Shown: piece by piece, positions 35,919 through 45,313 of the stretch
How the letters are laid out: each line of letters opens with the position of its first letter
Position numbering within the stretch: position 1 is the stretch's first letter
Origin: Planctomycetota bacterium
GTDB taxonomy: Bacteria; Planctomycetota; Phycisphaerae; Phycisphaerales; SM1A02
Reading direction: 5' to 3'
DNA length: 64,000 bases
Assembly (NCBI GenBank): GCA_022574595.1
Contig: JACZRS010000003.1
Coordinates: 1 to 64,000 of the forward strand
The notes under the pieces: generated by a model
Seen by the model: only the letters and a program-made list of their open reading frames with translations
Told to the model about the DNA's origin: nothing
The model's database searches: none
Made by a program: the position numbers and the translations under genes

Positions 35919-37316
35919 ATGGCACAGAATCAACGCGAACAGATCAGAGTTGTTGCAGAAAAAGCGGTTTTAGTAGCTGTTCTGCTGCCAAATAGCCTGC
36001 ATGGACCTGATGCTGCGCTTGATGAGCTGCGAGCTTTAGCGGAAACAGCGGGGGCTGTGGTCGTAGGCGAACTCATCCAAAACCGGGCTAAACCATCAGG
36101 CAAGACCTATTTAGGCAAGGGTAAGGTTCAGGAATTGGCAGATCTAGTGTCAATGATGGGTGCGTCACTTGTGATATTTGATAATGACCTGGCACCATCA
36201 CAAATTAAAGCTATCGAGGAAGGGACCAATTGCAAGGTCATAGATCGAAGTGAGCTGATCCTGGATATTTTTGCCAACAGGGCTGCGACCCATGCAGCAA
36301 AATTGCAGGTGGAAATTGCCCAGCTTGAATATACCTATCCCAGGCTCCGGGCTATGTGGGACCATCTGGAAACTATTGTCGGTGGAGCACCAATTGGGAT
36401 CGGAACCAGAGGCCCGGGTGAGCAGCAACTGGAAATCGACCGCAGACTTGTGAAGAATCGTTTGCGAAACTTAAAAAGAGAACTCAACCAAATACTGCAG
36501 CGCAAGGTACGCGAAGTCCACAAACGCAACCTCGATCACTTTACCGTAGGGCTTGTTGGATACACCAATGCAGGCAAGTCAACGCTCTTTAATAGTCTTA
36601 CTGCCGGTGGCGCATTTTCACACGAAAAACTATTTGCCACACTAGGAACCCGAATTGAAAGATGGGATTTCGGGGGCGGAACCGCAGCGATGTTATCTGA
36701 CACTGTAGGATTTATTCGCGACCTACCGCATCATCTTGTTGCATCATTTCGTTCTACGCTTGAAGAAACCATACATTCAGATTTGATCATTATTGTAGTT
36801 GATATTTCAGATCCCAACTCTCAAATGCATTTGGAGACGGTTCAAAATACCTTAGATGCAATAAAAGCGACTCGCCAAAAACGTTTGCTTGTTCTAAACA
36901 AAATCGATCAACAGGAAGATAGCCGCCAAATAATGTGTTGGCTCAACAATCACCCCGATGCTATCTGCATTAGCGCTATCACGAAAGAGGGGTTGGATGA
37001 GCTTAGCAATACTGTCCGCGAGTCAGTGATCGGCAAGGTACGGGAAATTGTCATAACTATCCAGCTATCAGATAGTAGAGCAGTTGATTTTATAGAAAAA
37101 CGAACCGAAGTACTTAATAGAGATTATGGGGATGGACAGGTCAATTTTACCGTTGGTATAGGCAGAAGGCAGATTGATCAAGTGTTAGCTATAGGTGGCG
37201 CGATATTGATAGATGGCAAAAATCCACAGGAAGCGATATCACTACTTTGGAAGGAAGATGAATCTGACAAAGATCGCCCCTTGCGTATTCCACCGCACGA
37301 ATTGCCAGAAATCTAA
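35919..37316 (+). CDS. hflX: GTPase HflX
   Basis: The 465-aa protein is HflX, a ribosome-associated GTPase that rescues or splits stalled and stressed ribosomes. It has the HflX N-terminal domain (residues ~1-200, with AETAGAVVVGE and KTYLGKGKVQEL), a helical linker ending in RGPGEQQLEIDRR, then the G domain: P-loop GYTNAGKST at 214-222, SDTVGFIRDLPHHL (G3), NKID (G4) and ISAITKEG (G5). Divergent from the S41 protease gene across 171 bp that holds both promoters. Confidence 0.97.
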   Translation: MAQNQREQIRVVAEKAVLVAVLLPNSLHGPDAALDELRALAETAGAVVVGELIQNRAKPSGKTYLGKGKVQELADLVSMMGASLVIFDNDLAPSQIKAIEEGTNCKVIDRSELILDIFANRAATHAAKLQVEIAQLEYTYPRLRAMWDHLETIVGGAPIGIGTRGPGEQQLEIDRRLVKNRLRNLKRELNQILQRKVREVHKRNLDHFTVGLVGYTNAGKSTLFNSLTAGGAFSHEKLFATLGTRIERWDFGGGTAAMLSDTVGFIRDLPHHLVASFRSTLEETIHSDLIIIVVDISDPNSQMHLETVQNTLDAIKATRQKRLLVLNKIDQQEDSRQIMCWLNNHPDAICISAITKEGLDELSNTVRESVIGKVREIVITIQLSDSRAVDFIEKRTEVLNRDYGDGQVNFTVGIGRRQIDQVLAIGGAILIDGKNPQEAISLLWKEDESDKDRPLRIPPHELPEI

Positions 37317-37347
37317 GAACTATTCAGGGAAAGTGTGCGATACTAAA

Positions 37348-37375
37348 TAAGCTAAGCTAAGCTAAGCTAAGCTAA
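37348..37375 (+). repeat. 5-bp tandem repeat TAAGC (about five units)
   Basis: TAAGC is repeated about five times head to tail, ending 16 bp before the TTG start of the next gene and just upstream of its GGAG. Such short repeats can change copy number by slippage and so alter spacing in a leader. Confidence 0.85.
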
Positions 37376-37391
37376 ACCAGTTGGAGTTTCA

Positions 37392-38321
37392 TTGAACAGT
37401 TTTCTATCAGATCTAAGCCCCGCGGTTCTTAAAGAAATTTCTCAATGGCAAGACCATCCAGAGCTGGGCAAACTCCTTGCAAATCTTGATACCGCAACGG
37501 ATCATGAGAGATTCCTGAACTTCTGTGGCGAGGCGTTTCTTGCACTGCATCTTTTAGCACATGGCTGTGAGCTTCGAGTAGAAGTAGATACACCTGCTGG
37601 TAAAACTTGTGATTTTGAAGTTACAACTTCAGATGATAAATTCTATTTGCACTTAAAGCGAGTGATAACCGAACGTGCAACTGCGCGCAGAATTACAGTA
37701 TCATCAAGACTTCGTTACCTTGAGAGAATTCAGCGGCCATATGTTGTTTCGATTCGTTGGAATAGCGGACTAGATGATGAGCAAATGATTACCTATGTGG
37801 CAAAGACAGCTGAGTTCATCAAACAAGCAAAAGTTGGTGATGAATTTATTGTTTGTGATAATGATGAGCAAGAAATTGGTGGTTGCCGCATCGTAGCGCC
37901 ATGGAATGGGACTCATGTGAGTTTAGCCATAGGCTTTCCATCTGGTTTTATTGATGAAGCGCCTCGGATGCGCAAGGCCATGCGCAAAGCCTATCAACAG
38001 TTCATGCCCGGCGCGACAAACATTATTATAATTTACAGTTTGCATCAAGAGGATAAAGTTGACTTTGAAACAGCATTGCTAGGCTCGCATATCGAGCGTT
38101 GGGACACACAGCCTCCTCGAGGCCGCCGCGTTGCTCATGGCCGGGCGGATGATGGTTTTTGGCATTTAAATCAATTTGCTGAGTCAGCGGTGGCGGGATG
38201 GTTCTGCCTCAATCCACAATCTGCGGAAATTAGGCCACAGTTATGGTTTCGTTCGGATGATGAGCTTGCCAATCAGATGACAAACCAACTGGAATCGCTC
38301 CTCCACGCCAAAAGTGAGTAG
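37392..38321 (+). CDS. Conserved hypothetical protein, possible nuclease-like core
   Basis: The 309-aa protein starts at TTG 37392 (GGAG six bases upstream). It is soluble. TCDFEVTTSDDKFYLHLKRV (about 75-94) has the D...E/LHLKR layout of PD-(D/E)XK nuclease-like domains: an acidic residue on a strand, then an x-K after a hairpin, but the key D/E-x-K is not exact (HLK). It is followed by ITVSSRLRYLERIQRPYVVSIRW and DEFIVCDNDEQEIGGCRIV. I do not recognise the family. It lies between hflX and the M29 aminopeptidase; spacing to the latter is 41 bp. Confidence 0.65.
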   Translation: MNSFLSDLSPAVLKEISQWQDHPELGKLLANLDTATDHERFLNFCGEAFLALHLLAHGCELRVEVDTPAGKTCDFEVTTSDDKFYLHLKRVITERATARRITVSSRLRYLERIQRPYVVSIRWNSGLDDEQMITYVAKTAEFIKQAKVGDEFIVCDNDEQEIGGCRIVAPWNGTHVSLAIGFPSGFIDEAPRMRKAMRKAYQQFMPGATNIIIIYSLHQEDKVDFETALLGSHIERWDTQPPRGRRVAHGRADDGFWHLNQFAESAVAGWFCLNPQSAEIRPQLWFRSDDELANQMTNQLESLLHAKSE

Positions 38322-38362
38322 AATCGGCATCCTTTATCTACACACTATTGATGGACTAACCA

Positions 38363-39487
38363 ATGCCTGATCCACGCTACGAAAAACTCGCTGATGTTCT
38401 TATTAACCACTCCACCGCATTGCAAGCTGGTGAGAATGTGCTGATAGAAGTCTTTGATGCGCCAAGTGAGATTGTAATTGCCCTGATAAAAGCTACGCGA
38501 GCGGTGGGAGGAAATGCGCACGTGGCTATTCGTGATAATCGTATTATGCGCGCGCTTAATTATGATGCTTCCAATGCCAACTTCGAGGTGTGGGCGGATT
38601 ACGATAGATATCGCATGACTAAAATGCAGGCTTACATAGGCCTGCGCGGTTCGCAAAATGTTTCAGAAGCAGCAGACATACCAGATGAACAGCAGAAAAT
38701 GCAAGCGAGTCTTTACGCTAAGCCGGTGCATTTCCAGCAGCGCGTTTGTCATACTCGGTGGTGTGTACTACGTTGGCCTACACCCAGCATGGCTCAACTG
38801 GCGCAGATGAGTACCGAAGCCTTTGAAGATTTTTACTTTAATGTTTGCACACTGGATTACGCCAAAATGGCCAGTGCCATTCAACCTCTTGAAGATCGTA
38901 TGAGCTCGACCGATCAGGTGCGAATCAATGGGCCGGGCGATACCGACCTGACGTTTTCCATACGAGACATTAATGTTATTGGTTGTTCGGGAACACACAA
39001 TATCCCAGATGGTGAGATTTTTACCGCTCCGGTGCGCGATTCAATCAACGGCATAATCCACTACAACACACCCACCATCTACAACGGCGCATCATTTGAA
39101 AATGTCCGCCTCACTTTCGAGAACGGCAGAGTAGTCGAAGCCTCCGCAGAAGCGGATACCGACAAGCTAAACTCAATCCTCGATACCGATGATGGTGCGC
39201 GCTATGTTGGCGAATTTGCCATCGGCTTTAACCCATACATAACACACGCAATGAAAGATATTCTCTTTGATGAGAAAATCGCAGGCTCACTGCACTTTAC
39301 CCCCGGAAGGTGTTATGAAGAAGCCGACAACGGCAACAAGTCCGAAATCCACTGGGATTTAGTTCTAATCCAACGCCCGGAGTTCGGCGGCGGAACAATC
39401 CACTTCGATGGCGAACTAATAAGACGCGATGGCCTATTCATCCCCGGCGACCTCGAACCCCTGAACCCCGATGCACTTAAGGGGTAG
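38363..39487 (+). CDS. M29-family aminopeptidase (AmpS/PepS-like)
   Basis: The 374-aa protein matches thermophilic-type M29 aminopeptidases, cytosolic metallopeptidases that remove N-terminal residues: YEKLADVLINHSTALQAGENVLIE at the N-terminus, NIPDGEIFTAPVRDSINGIIHYNTP (Glu ligand, about 211-235), GEFAIGFNPYI and GRCYEEADNGNKSEIHWDL near the C-terminus, with the conserved metal-binding His/Asp/Glu. Its 3' end overlaps the convergent MMPL transporter gene by 11 bp. Confidence 0.9.
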   Translation: MPDPRYEKLADVLINHSTALQAGENVLIEVFDAPSEIVIALIKATRAVGGNAHVAIRDNRIMRALNYDASNANFEVWADYDRYRMTKMQAYIGLRGSQNVSEAADIPDEQQKMQASLYAKPVHFQQRVCHTRWCVLRWPTPSMAQLAQMSTEAFEDFYFNVCTLDYAKMASAIQPLEDRMSSTDQVRINGPGDTDLTFSIRDINVIGCSGTHNIPDGEIFTAPVRDSINGIIHYNTPTIYNGASFENVRLTFENGRVVEASAEADTDKLNSILDTDDGARYVGEFAIGFNPYITHAMKDILFDEKIAGSLHFTPGRCYEEADNGNKSEIHWDLVLIQRPEFGGGTIHFDGELIRRDGLFIPGDLEPLNPDALKG

Positions 39488-42143
39488 ACTGCTTGCCTCT
39501 TAGCGTTCTTAAGCGCAATATAGCGGGTAAGACGGTGTAGCAGGCAAGTAGGGTTATGGATAATCCCATTAGCATTACTATTGCTAGGGATTTGATGCCG
39601 CGGTGCTCGGAAATCAGGAGGCAGCCGAAGCCTATCATGGTTGTCAGCATTGTCAGTGTTATGCCGCGCCCGGTAGCGCCGCTGAGGCCTGCGGGCCTGC
39701 CATTAGGTTCCGCACGCCAGCGGTGAACAGTGTGGACTCCAGCAGTAACGCCCACACCGAAGATCACAGGCAATATTATCATGTTTGCGAAGTTCAGGGG
39801 CATGCCTGTTAACCCCATTATGCCGAACGCACCTACGAAGCCGATGGTAACCGGAGTCATGGCACACAGCGCATCCGCCAATGAGCGAAAATCAAGGAAC
39901 AGAATCACCAATATGGCTGCGATGGCATAGAGAGCAGCAAGTCTATATGCACGCTTAATAAGCTCACCCGATTCGTAGATTTGTATAGGTGGTCCTATTG
40001 GTGTTACACCTGTTCCCCAAAGGGACATTTGCATAGAATGGACGAAGGCTACAAGTCGCTGCGGATCGAGAATTGATCTCTGCTGCGCATCAGCTTCGGG
40101 ATAAACCAGTAGTAGCCACGATCCATCAATTCCTACCCATAACTCCCTCAGGATAGGCGGCAAATCTTCAATTCCTGGTATTCGCTCATCAAGCGCTTGA
40201 TCAACCCAGGTACTGAGTTTGAATTTTGCGCTATTAAAAGCATCATTTAGATTGTTCCATGAAAGGCTTTGTGCATCAGCGTCCATAGCTAGGCCGGTGT
40301 TTACTGATCGAGCTATTTTCCCAATGGTTTCAGATAGCTTTAAACCAATCGCTTCATCATTTATCGTTCTCATTTGAAGCGCGATACCCGCACTTAGTAG
40401 TTCTAACTTCCCTAGCAGATTGCCCATGCCCGGCTGCGAAGCTGCTGGGCTTATAGTTTCCTCTCGCAGCTTTCTAATCAGCGAGTGGCGCTCAGGCCAA
40501 TCACTTGGATAAAGCATCCCCATGGCTCCGACGCCTGATATTTTAGGAGCTTGATGCAGTCGCATACAAAGCTCAGCTGCTTGCTCGGGCTTTGCAAGAA
40601 CAACCCCGCTCCAAACGCTTTGTTCATCTTCTTCAACAATGCGTTTATTCCAGACGACCGATTCCAGATTCGGCGGCTGCAAGTTTATTACATTGGAATC
40701 GTAACCAACATTACGAGCTGCAATTGCCATGATGATTACGATGAATGCAGCAACAGCTAATGTTGTTTTGGGATTCCCATCAAAGCGGTCAAGTCGGCCA
40801 TGCGCGAAGTGTGCTGTTTCGCCGCCTGGTCTGTGGCGGATAATCTTCTTCCAGCGTCCCGTAAGCGCCAAACATGCGGGGAACATTGAAAGTACTGCAA
40901 AGAGGCAGAGAATAATTCCGCCGCCGGCGATTATTCCCATCTCAGCCATGCCTTTGAATTGTGTTAGCGCAGTTGATGCGAAGGCAACTGCGGTTGTTAC
41001 TGCTCCGGTCACCATACCTGGGCCTATCCCACGAAAAACGCGTGCTGTTGCGGATGGTAAATCTTTATGTTCATCTTGAACTAACTCGAGGCGAGAAACA
41101 AATAGAAGCGCAAAGTCAATTCCAAGACCTAACAGGATTACAGAAAACACTACTGAAAGAATTTGAAGATGGCCTACGGATATGACTAACCAACCAAAGC
41201 TCCATGAGATACCAACTAGTAATGATGCTGCTGCTAGAAATGGAACAATGCCTCCGCGAAACGCAGCGACCATTAACGCTGTAATAAGAATTATGGCTAT
41301 GATCGATGCAACCGTAGAATCAGCTATCGATTGTGAGGTCTCATCAGATTCGATAACTGGCAGGCCTGTCACGCCCCAGTCGATTTTGGGGTTAGCGCTA
41401 TTTGCTATTAAGTTGGAAACTGTAGATCGCAACCATTTAAGTGAACTCCCAAGCTGATCGATTCCAGCGTTACTGCTATAGAATTGAACCAGTATATAGC
41501 GAAGTCTACCTTCACCCGATTCACTGGCAAACGGCTCCCAGCGCGATTGGTTTGGTAAAAGAAAATCAAAAGATGCTTGCTTACCGCTTGCTGCAGCAAG
41601 AAACGGCTTGAGATAATCATCAAGGCGATCTACCGCTCCGGGATCATCGCGATCTGTTGCTAGAGAACTAAGCAATAATCCCAATGCGGCATTGGCGTTT
41701 TTACAGGCAGTTATTTTCCTGGCGTCACCAATTTCGCTAAGCGTTTTATCGAATTGATCCTTAGAAGCAACAGCAAAAAGTTTGGGCCCAGCCTCGGCTG
41801 CATCAAACCCAGCATCAGCGGAGATAACCTTTTCATCAGCTTGAATTTCAATCGCTATTTCAGCGACGAGTCTGTTCAGGTCTTGGTCACCAGGCTCGCC
41901 ATCGATGACAACAACTACATCGCTCCAGCGTGGGAAATTTTCTTTGTATTGTGCGTACTGTTTGTTCCAGCTAAGGTTGGGATCGACAAGGTCACTTCGT
42001 TCTGCGTGAAACTCAAGACGTGTAATAGTTAGATAAACGCTAAGCAGTGTGAGGATCAAGCAGAATGTAAGCGTTAGTAAAGGGCGTGACGCAACCGTGT
42101 GTCCCCATACCCCTAAAAATTTGTCTCGTATACGCTCGTGCAT
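39477..42143 (-). CDS. MMPL/RND-superfamily exporter (HpnN-like)
   Basis: The 888-aa protein has about 12 membrane segments in two six-helix halves, each with a large periplasmic loop. Key sequences: GLGIDFALLFVSRLELVQDE (second half of TM4) and the FGVGVTAGVHTVHRWRAEPNG repeat in the C-terminal half. The N-terminal RHAERSDLVDPNLSWNKQYAQYKENFP loop is typical of hopanoid-transport HpnN-like proteins. Lipid or hydrophobic substrate export across the inner membrane is likely; no hopanoid genes are seen nearby, so the cargo is open. Confidence 0.88.
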   Translation of the reverse strand: MHERIRDKFLGVWGHTVASRPLLTLTFCLILTLLSVYLTITRLEFHAERSDLVDPNLSWNKQYAQYKENFPRWSDVVVVIDGEPGDQDLNRLVAEIAIEIQADEKVISADAGFDAAEAGPKLFAVASKDQFDKTLSEIGDARKITACKNANAALGLLLSSLATDRDDPGAVDRLDDYLKPFLAAASGKQASFDFLLPNQSRWEPFASESGEGRLRYILVQFYSSNAGIDQLGSSLKWLRSTVSNLIANSANPKIDWGVTGLPVIESDETSQSIADSTVASIIAIILITALMVAAFRGGIVPFLAAASLLVGISWSFGWLVISVGHLQILSVVFSVILLGLGIDFALLFVSRLELVQDEHKDLPSATARVFRGIGPGMVTGAVTTAVAFASTALTQFKGMAEMGIIAGGGIILCLFAVLSMFPACLALTGRWKKIIRHRPGGETAHFAHGRLDRFDGNPKTTLAVAAFIVIIMAIAARNVGYDSNVINLQPPNLESVVWNKRIVEEDEQSVWSGVVLAKPEQAAELCMRLHQAPKISGVGAMGMLYPSDWPERHSLIRKLREETISPAASQPGMGNLLGKLELLSAGIALQMRTINDEAIGLKLSETIGKIARSVNTGLAMDADAQSLSWNNLNDAFNSAKFKLSTWVDQALDERIPGIEDLPPILRELWVGIDGSWLLLVYPEADAQQRSILDPQRLVAFVHSMQMSLWGTGVTPIGPPIQIYESGELIKRAYRLAALYAIAAILVILFLDFRSLADALCAMTPVTIGFVGAFGIMGLTGMPLNFANMIILPVIFGVGVTAGVHTVHRWRAEPNGRPAGLSGATGRGITLTMLTTMIGFGCLLISEHRGIKSLAIVMLMGLSITLLACYTVLPAILRLRTLRGKQSTP

Positions 42144-42460
42144 TGGACCCCAACAGTAGGACGTTTTTATAGGCTGCGTTAGTGACTAGATAAAATAACA
42201 GCCGATGCGTATTTAGGTGGTTTTTAGGGTCTACAAGTGGTTGGATAGGAGGGCTTGGAAGGGTGTATTTGATGCCTCTGCTGCATAGGCCAACGGGGCT
42301 GAGATTGAGGCCAGATGCGACAGATTGCCATCCATAGCTAGTTAGCACAAGCCAGTTGGATAGCCATCAGAATAGCCCTAAACGCTACTGAACAAGGATA
42401 ATTAGCTATGCCTTGTCGATATTGCTAATGGAGGCCATGTTAATCCATAGGAGGTGTAGG
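42144..42460. other. 317-bp intergenic region
   Basis: No gene or clear RNA structure is seen. It lies between the divergent MMPL exporter and GspE-N domain genes and should hold both promoters. Near its 3' end are two possible ribosome sites, AATGGAGG (42428-42435) and AGGAGGTG (42449-42456); the second serves ATG 42461. Confidence 0.5.
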
Positions 42461-42976
42461 ATGGAACCTCTTCGACTAGGAGAGATACTTGTTAAAAGCG
42501 GCGTATTGACCGCCAAGCAAGTAGAAGATCTGCTTCATTATCAGCAACAGACCCATAAACCCATTGGCTGGTTAGCGGAACGTAAATTTGGCATAGATCC
42601 TGAAGTAATAGAGGACGCTTGGGCGGAGCAGTACGCATCGATCACGCGGACTATTGATCCCGAGTTTGAGTTCTATACCGATGAGGCAAGTCAGCTTGTT
42701 TCGCATCGCCAAGCCTGGCAGTTTCGAGTCCTACCGATTCGATTCGATGATAGTGAGTTGATAATGGCTACTACGCGCAGACATCTGCGACGCGCACTAC
42801 GATTTGCCACAAACGTAATAGGCGTGCCCGTGTACTTCGTAATGACCGAACCCATAGCACTTGGACGCGCACTATGTGAACGATACGCCCTTGCAGGTTT
42901 CACACCGGAATCAATCGATGATGATGCCAGCTTTGCCGGCCTACTTGAAATGACAAAGAACGGCAAGGCCGCGTGA
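42461..42976 (+). CDS. Stand-alone GspE/MshE N-terminal domain protein
   Basis: The 171-aa protein contains the GspE N-terminal (MshEN-like) fold: LRLGEILVKSGVLTAKQVEDLLHYQQQTHKPIGWLAERKFGIDPEVIEDAWAEQYA (about residues 4-60), followed by a second alpha/beta half. In MshE this domain binds c-di-GMP; here it is not attached to an ATPase. The start ATG 42461 is set by AGGAGGTG; the frame is open 48 bp further up. It could be a c-di-GMP-responsive adaptor for the type IV pilus or type II secretion machinery; the pseudopilin at 22622 is the only other such gene in the window. Confidence 0.7.
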   Translation: MEPLRLGEILVKSGVLTAKQVEDLLHYQQQTHKPIGWLAERKFGIDPEVIEDAWAEQYASITRTIDPEFEFYTDEASQLVSHRQAWQFRVLPIRFDDSELIMATTRRHLRRALRFATNVIGVPVYFVMTEPIALGRALCERYALAGFTPESIDDDASFAGLLEMTKNGKAA

Positions 42977-43018
42977 GGTTGAAGAATAGGCATCATGGCA
43001 TCGAGTATAAACTCGTTT

Positions 43019-43040
43019 AGCCGGCGGGCTTGACCCGCTG
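43019..43040 (+). repeat. CTTGA-loop hairpin
   Basis: AGCCGGCGGGCTTGACCCGCTG forms a stem GCGGG/CCCGC (43024-43028 and 43033-43037) around a CTTGA-containing loop, preceded by GTTTAGCC. The same arrangement with a different stem sequence occurs at 54351-54376 and, on the opposite strand, at 19210-19227. Confidence 0.6.
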
Positions 43041-43090
43041 CGTTATGGAAGAAGGCACTAGGCACTAGTGAAATGCATCGAAATTAAACC

Positions 43091-43120
43091 GTTTAGCCGC
43101 GACCCGAGAGGGGAGCGCTT
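43091..43120 (+). repeat. GTTTAGCCGCGACCCG-type palindromic repeat
   Basis: The unit contains CGACCC-gaga-GGG arms with a GTTTAGCC head, resembling the dispersed extragenic palindromes of planctomycetes. It shares its first eight bases with the neighbouring hairpin at 43019. Confidence 0.5.
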
Positions 43121-43132
43121 GAAGAATACCCT

Positions 43133-43160
43133 AGCCGCAGCAATTCGCTACGGCTTTTTT
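43133..43160 (+). terminator. Intrinsic terminator after the GspE-N domain gene
   Basis: AGCCGCAGC (43133-43141) pairs with GCTACGGCT (43147-43155), eight pairs with one mismatch, and is followed by six T. The T run overlaps the stop of the convergent propeller gene (43159). Confidence 0.65.
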
Positions 43161-44280
43161 ACGGCGCATTTGCATGATCTTGCGCAACAATATCAAAACC
43201 GGTCACATAACGAATATCATCTACGTTACCTACGTTGGACCATTTGAAGCGGTGCTGATCTATTAGTTTGTATTCGCGATCTAGTTTGAGTAGGCCGAAG
43301 CTTAGATCGCTATCGTATCGGCCGTCGATTGTGGTGTAGATGTATTTGGAAGTGACTTCGATTCCGCGGCACCAGTTATTTTCTACCTCATCAAGGCGTA
43401 TACACTCAACCTGAAGATCATAACGAAAGAGCTTGGGGTCAAAGCCTTGCGGCTTGGAAGCCACAAGAATTTTCCCATCAATGCTGGTCAGATAGAATTT
43501 GCCATCCACGAAATCCCCATCGTGAACGCAAGTTGGTGTTTTGTAGTTTAGTGTGCGCAGGCTGGCATGATCTTCACCGGGCCTGATTACTATTAGTGCG
43601 CCAAGGTTGCGTGATGTAAGGTAGATATCCTGGCCGATGGTTTGCACGTGATTTATATGAAACAGTCCGGTAGGGCCTGACCAGGGTTTATCTGCAAAGC
43701 GCCAATCGATCTCATCATCGGGAATGTCGCGCAAGATGCGCAGGGATTGGTCGATCATAAAGCGATCAATGATCTCGCCGGCGTGGCTCATGATCACGAC
43801 CATATCCATAAAGGGCATGGCAAAGATTATTCGCTGCTCATCAGCACAGAAGCGATGCATATAACAGGAGTATCTATTGGATAGGAAGCTCTCCACTTTC
43901 TTTGTTGAAGAATTAAGCGAGTAAATCCCATTCCATGAACCTGCTAATAATCTATCCTTGAGTTTGGCGAGTCCTGTAAAACCATAGCGGGGCCTGCGTT
44001 TTAATTCATTTTTAGTGCGAGGCATTTCGCCAAGCAAGGGGTAGGGCAAACTTTCAAAATCGCTTGGTGTAAAAGGAAAATGGTAACTATGAGTTTCTTC
44101 ACCATCTGGAGTAAGCGACCACAGAGCGGGATGTTCATCGTTAATATCGACAGCTACATGATCGTGAAAACCATGTACGAAAGAAACATCAATTTCTGGT
44201 TCGATTGCAACTGGCATCAGTGGGCTTACTCCAACACTGCATATCGTCAGCAACTTTACTTTAACTGTAATTGATCCCAC
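43159..44280 (-). CDS. Predicted beta-propeller protein of the glycan cluster
   Basis: The 373-aa product has repeated beta-sheet blades (GSWNGIYSLNSSTKKVESFL, GQDIYLTSRNLGALIVIRPG, DGKFYLTSIDGKILVASK and KYIYTTIDGRYD) resembling a propeller of the TolB/SMP-30-like or PQQ type, with no signal peptide or enzymatic motif. It is the last gene of the minus-strand glycan cluster. GTG 44280 overlaps the upstream GT2 gene by 25 bp; a start further inside (for example TTG at about 44250) is possible. Role unknown, possibly a lectin-like or carbohydrate-lyase-like partner. Confidence 0.6.
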   Translation of the reverse strand: MGSITVKVKLLTICSVGVSPLMPVAIEPEIDVSFVHGFHDHVAVDINDEHPALWSLTPDGEETHSYHFPFTPSDFESLPYPLLGEMPRTKNELKRRPRYGFTGLAKLKDRLLAGSWNGIYSLNSSTKKVESFLSNRYSCYMHRFCADEQRIIFAMPFMDMVVIMSHAGEIIDRFMIDQSLRILRDIPDDEIDWRFADKPWSGPTGLFHINHVQTIGQDIYLTSRNLGALIVIRPGEDHASLRTLNYKTPTCVHDGDFVDGKFYLTSIDGKILVASKPQGFDPKLFRYDLQVECIRLDEVENNWCRGIEVTSKYIYTTIDGRYDSDLSFGLLKLDREYKLIDQHRFKWSNVGNVDDIRYVTGFDIVAQDHANAP

Positions 44281-45236
44281 ATCTCATCAAACGGCTGATC
44301 CAGATATCCTTGTAGAAATACCATTCGCTTTAATGGCAAGTGAGCGAGGTAAGTAGCATGCATCTCATCGCGCGAAGGCCGAAAGTCCGATGGCTGCGCC
44401 CAGGTTTGTAGAACACCAAGCACATCACGGGCTGCGGGCAGAAATAAGGATTCCAAAGTATCCAATTGCTGCTTAGGTTTATTGATCCATTTCCAAATTT
44501 GATCATGAAAAAGCGGATTGATTGTCTTTGCAGCATGAGCAGAACGGCCCGATTTGTGTTCACGCAGCAAATAGTCGTGGGGATCCAATGCGTGATCATG
44601 CAGGCTGCTAATAGATTTATCTACATGAACTTCTAAGCCATGTTTTTCGTGTAATCGCCAACCGAGTTCTATATCTTCATGCATCGCAGAGGCGAAATGC
44701 TCATTAAAACCGCCAACGCTGTTTACATATTCTCGCTTAACTGAGAGGTTGCTTGTCCAAAAGTGTCTAAAGCCGTATTGGTTTCCGCTTTTCATTCGAT
44801 CCCAGAAAAATAGCATTGAAGTTTTTGCGAGCATTTCGCGCCAAGGAGAATCTATAAGTTCCCCAGGCCAATCAACTCGCCCTAGGTAGGCAAGTGCTGC
44901 ATCTGGATCTTTGCGAATCAAATTTAGATGCCCGATAAGAGTTTGATCATTAACGCGAGCATCATCATCGAAGAATACAAGCCAATCACCCTGAGCTTGC
45001 TCAATAGCAAAATTCCTCGCAGGCGCTTGCCCTGCGTGCTGTTTGGTAAGCCCCTTAAAACGAATAGTGTCCGGCAGCGAATTTGCACACTTTAACGGCT
45101 CTTCATCTTCACCATCAACAACAACTATGACTTCAAACGCGTCATGATCGCATTTGGTTTTAGCAATGCCATCAAGAAGCGTTTGCAGCTTGTCAGATCG
45201 CTTATAGGTTGGGATAATTACTGAAAGTTCACACAC
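44256..45236 (-). CDS. Glycosyltransferase family 2
   Basis: The 326-aa protein is a GT-A enzyme: LSVIIPTYKRSDKLQTLLDG (N-terminal nucleotide-binding strand), FEVIVVVDGED, QAPARNFAIEQAQGDWLVFFDDDA with the DDD metal-binding motif (about residues 81-96), and AMHEDIELGWRLHEKHG (ED motif, about 190-206). Donor and acceptor are unknown. The C-terminal ~90 residues have no clear match. It follows the sulfotransferase gene by 77 bp in the same direction. Confidence 0.9.
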   Translation of the reverse strand: MCELSVIIPTYKRSDKLQTLLDGIAKTKCDHDAFEVIVVVDGEDEEPLKCANSLPDTIRFKGLTKQHAGQAPARNFAIEQAQGDWLVFFDDDARVNDQTLIGHLNLIRKDPDAALAYLGRVDWPGELIDSPWREMLAKTSMLFFWDRMKSGNQYGFRHFWTSNLSVKREYVNSVGGFNEHFASAMHEDIELGWRLHEKHGLEVHVDKSISSLHDHALDPHDYLLREHKSGRSAHAAKTINPLFHDQIWKWINKPKQQLDTLESLFLPAARDVLGVLQTWAQPSDFRPSRDEMHATYLAHLPLKRMVFLQGYLDQPFDEMWDQLQLK

Positions 45237-45313
45237 GTTATGTATCTCTAACTTTCTTATAAAGCGAAATTTTCCTAAGCAATTAATTGGAGTGAATTAT
45301 TATGCTGTGTATC

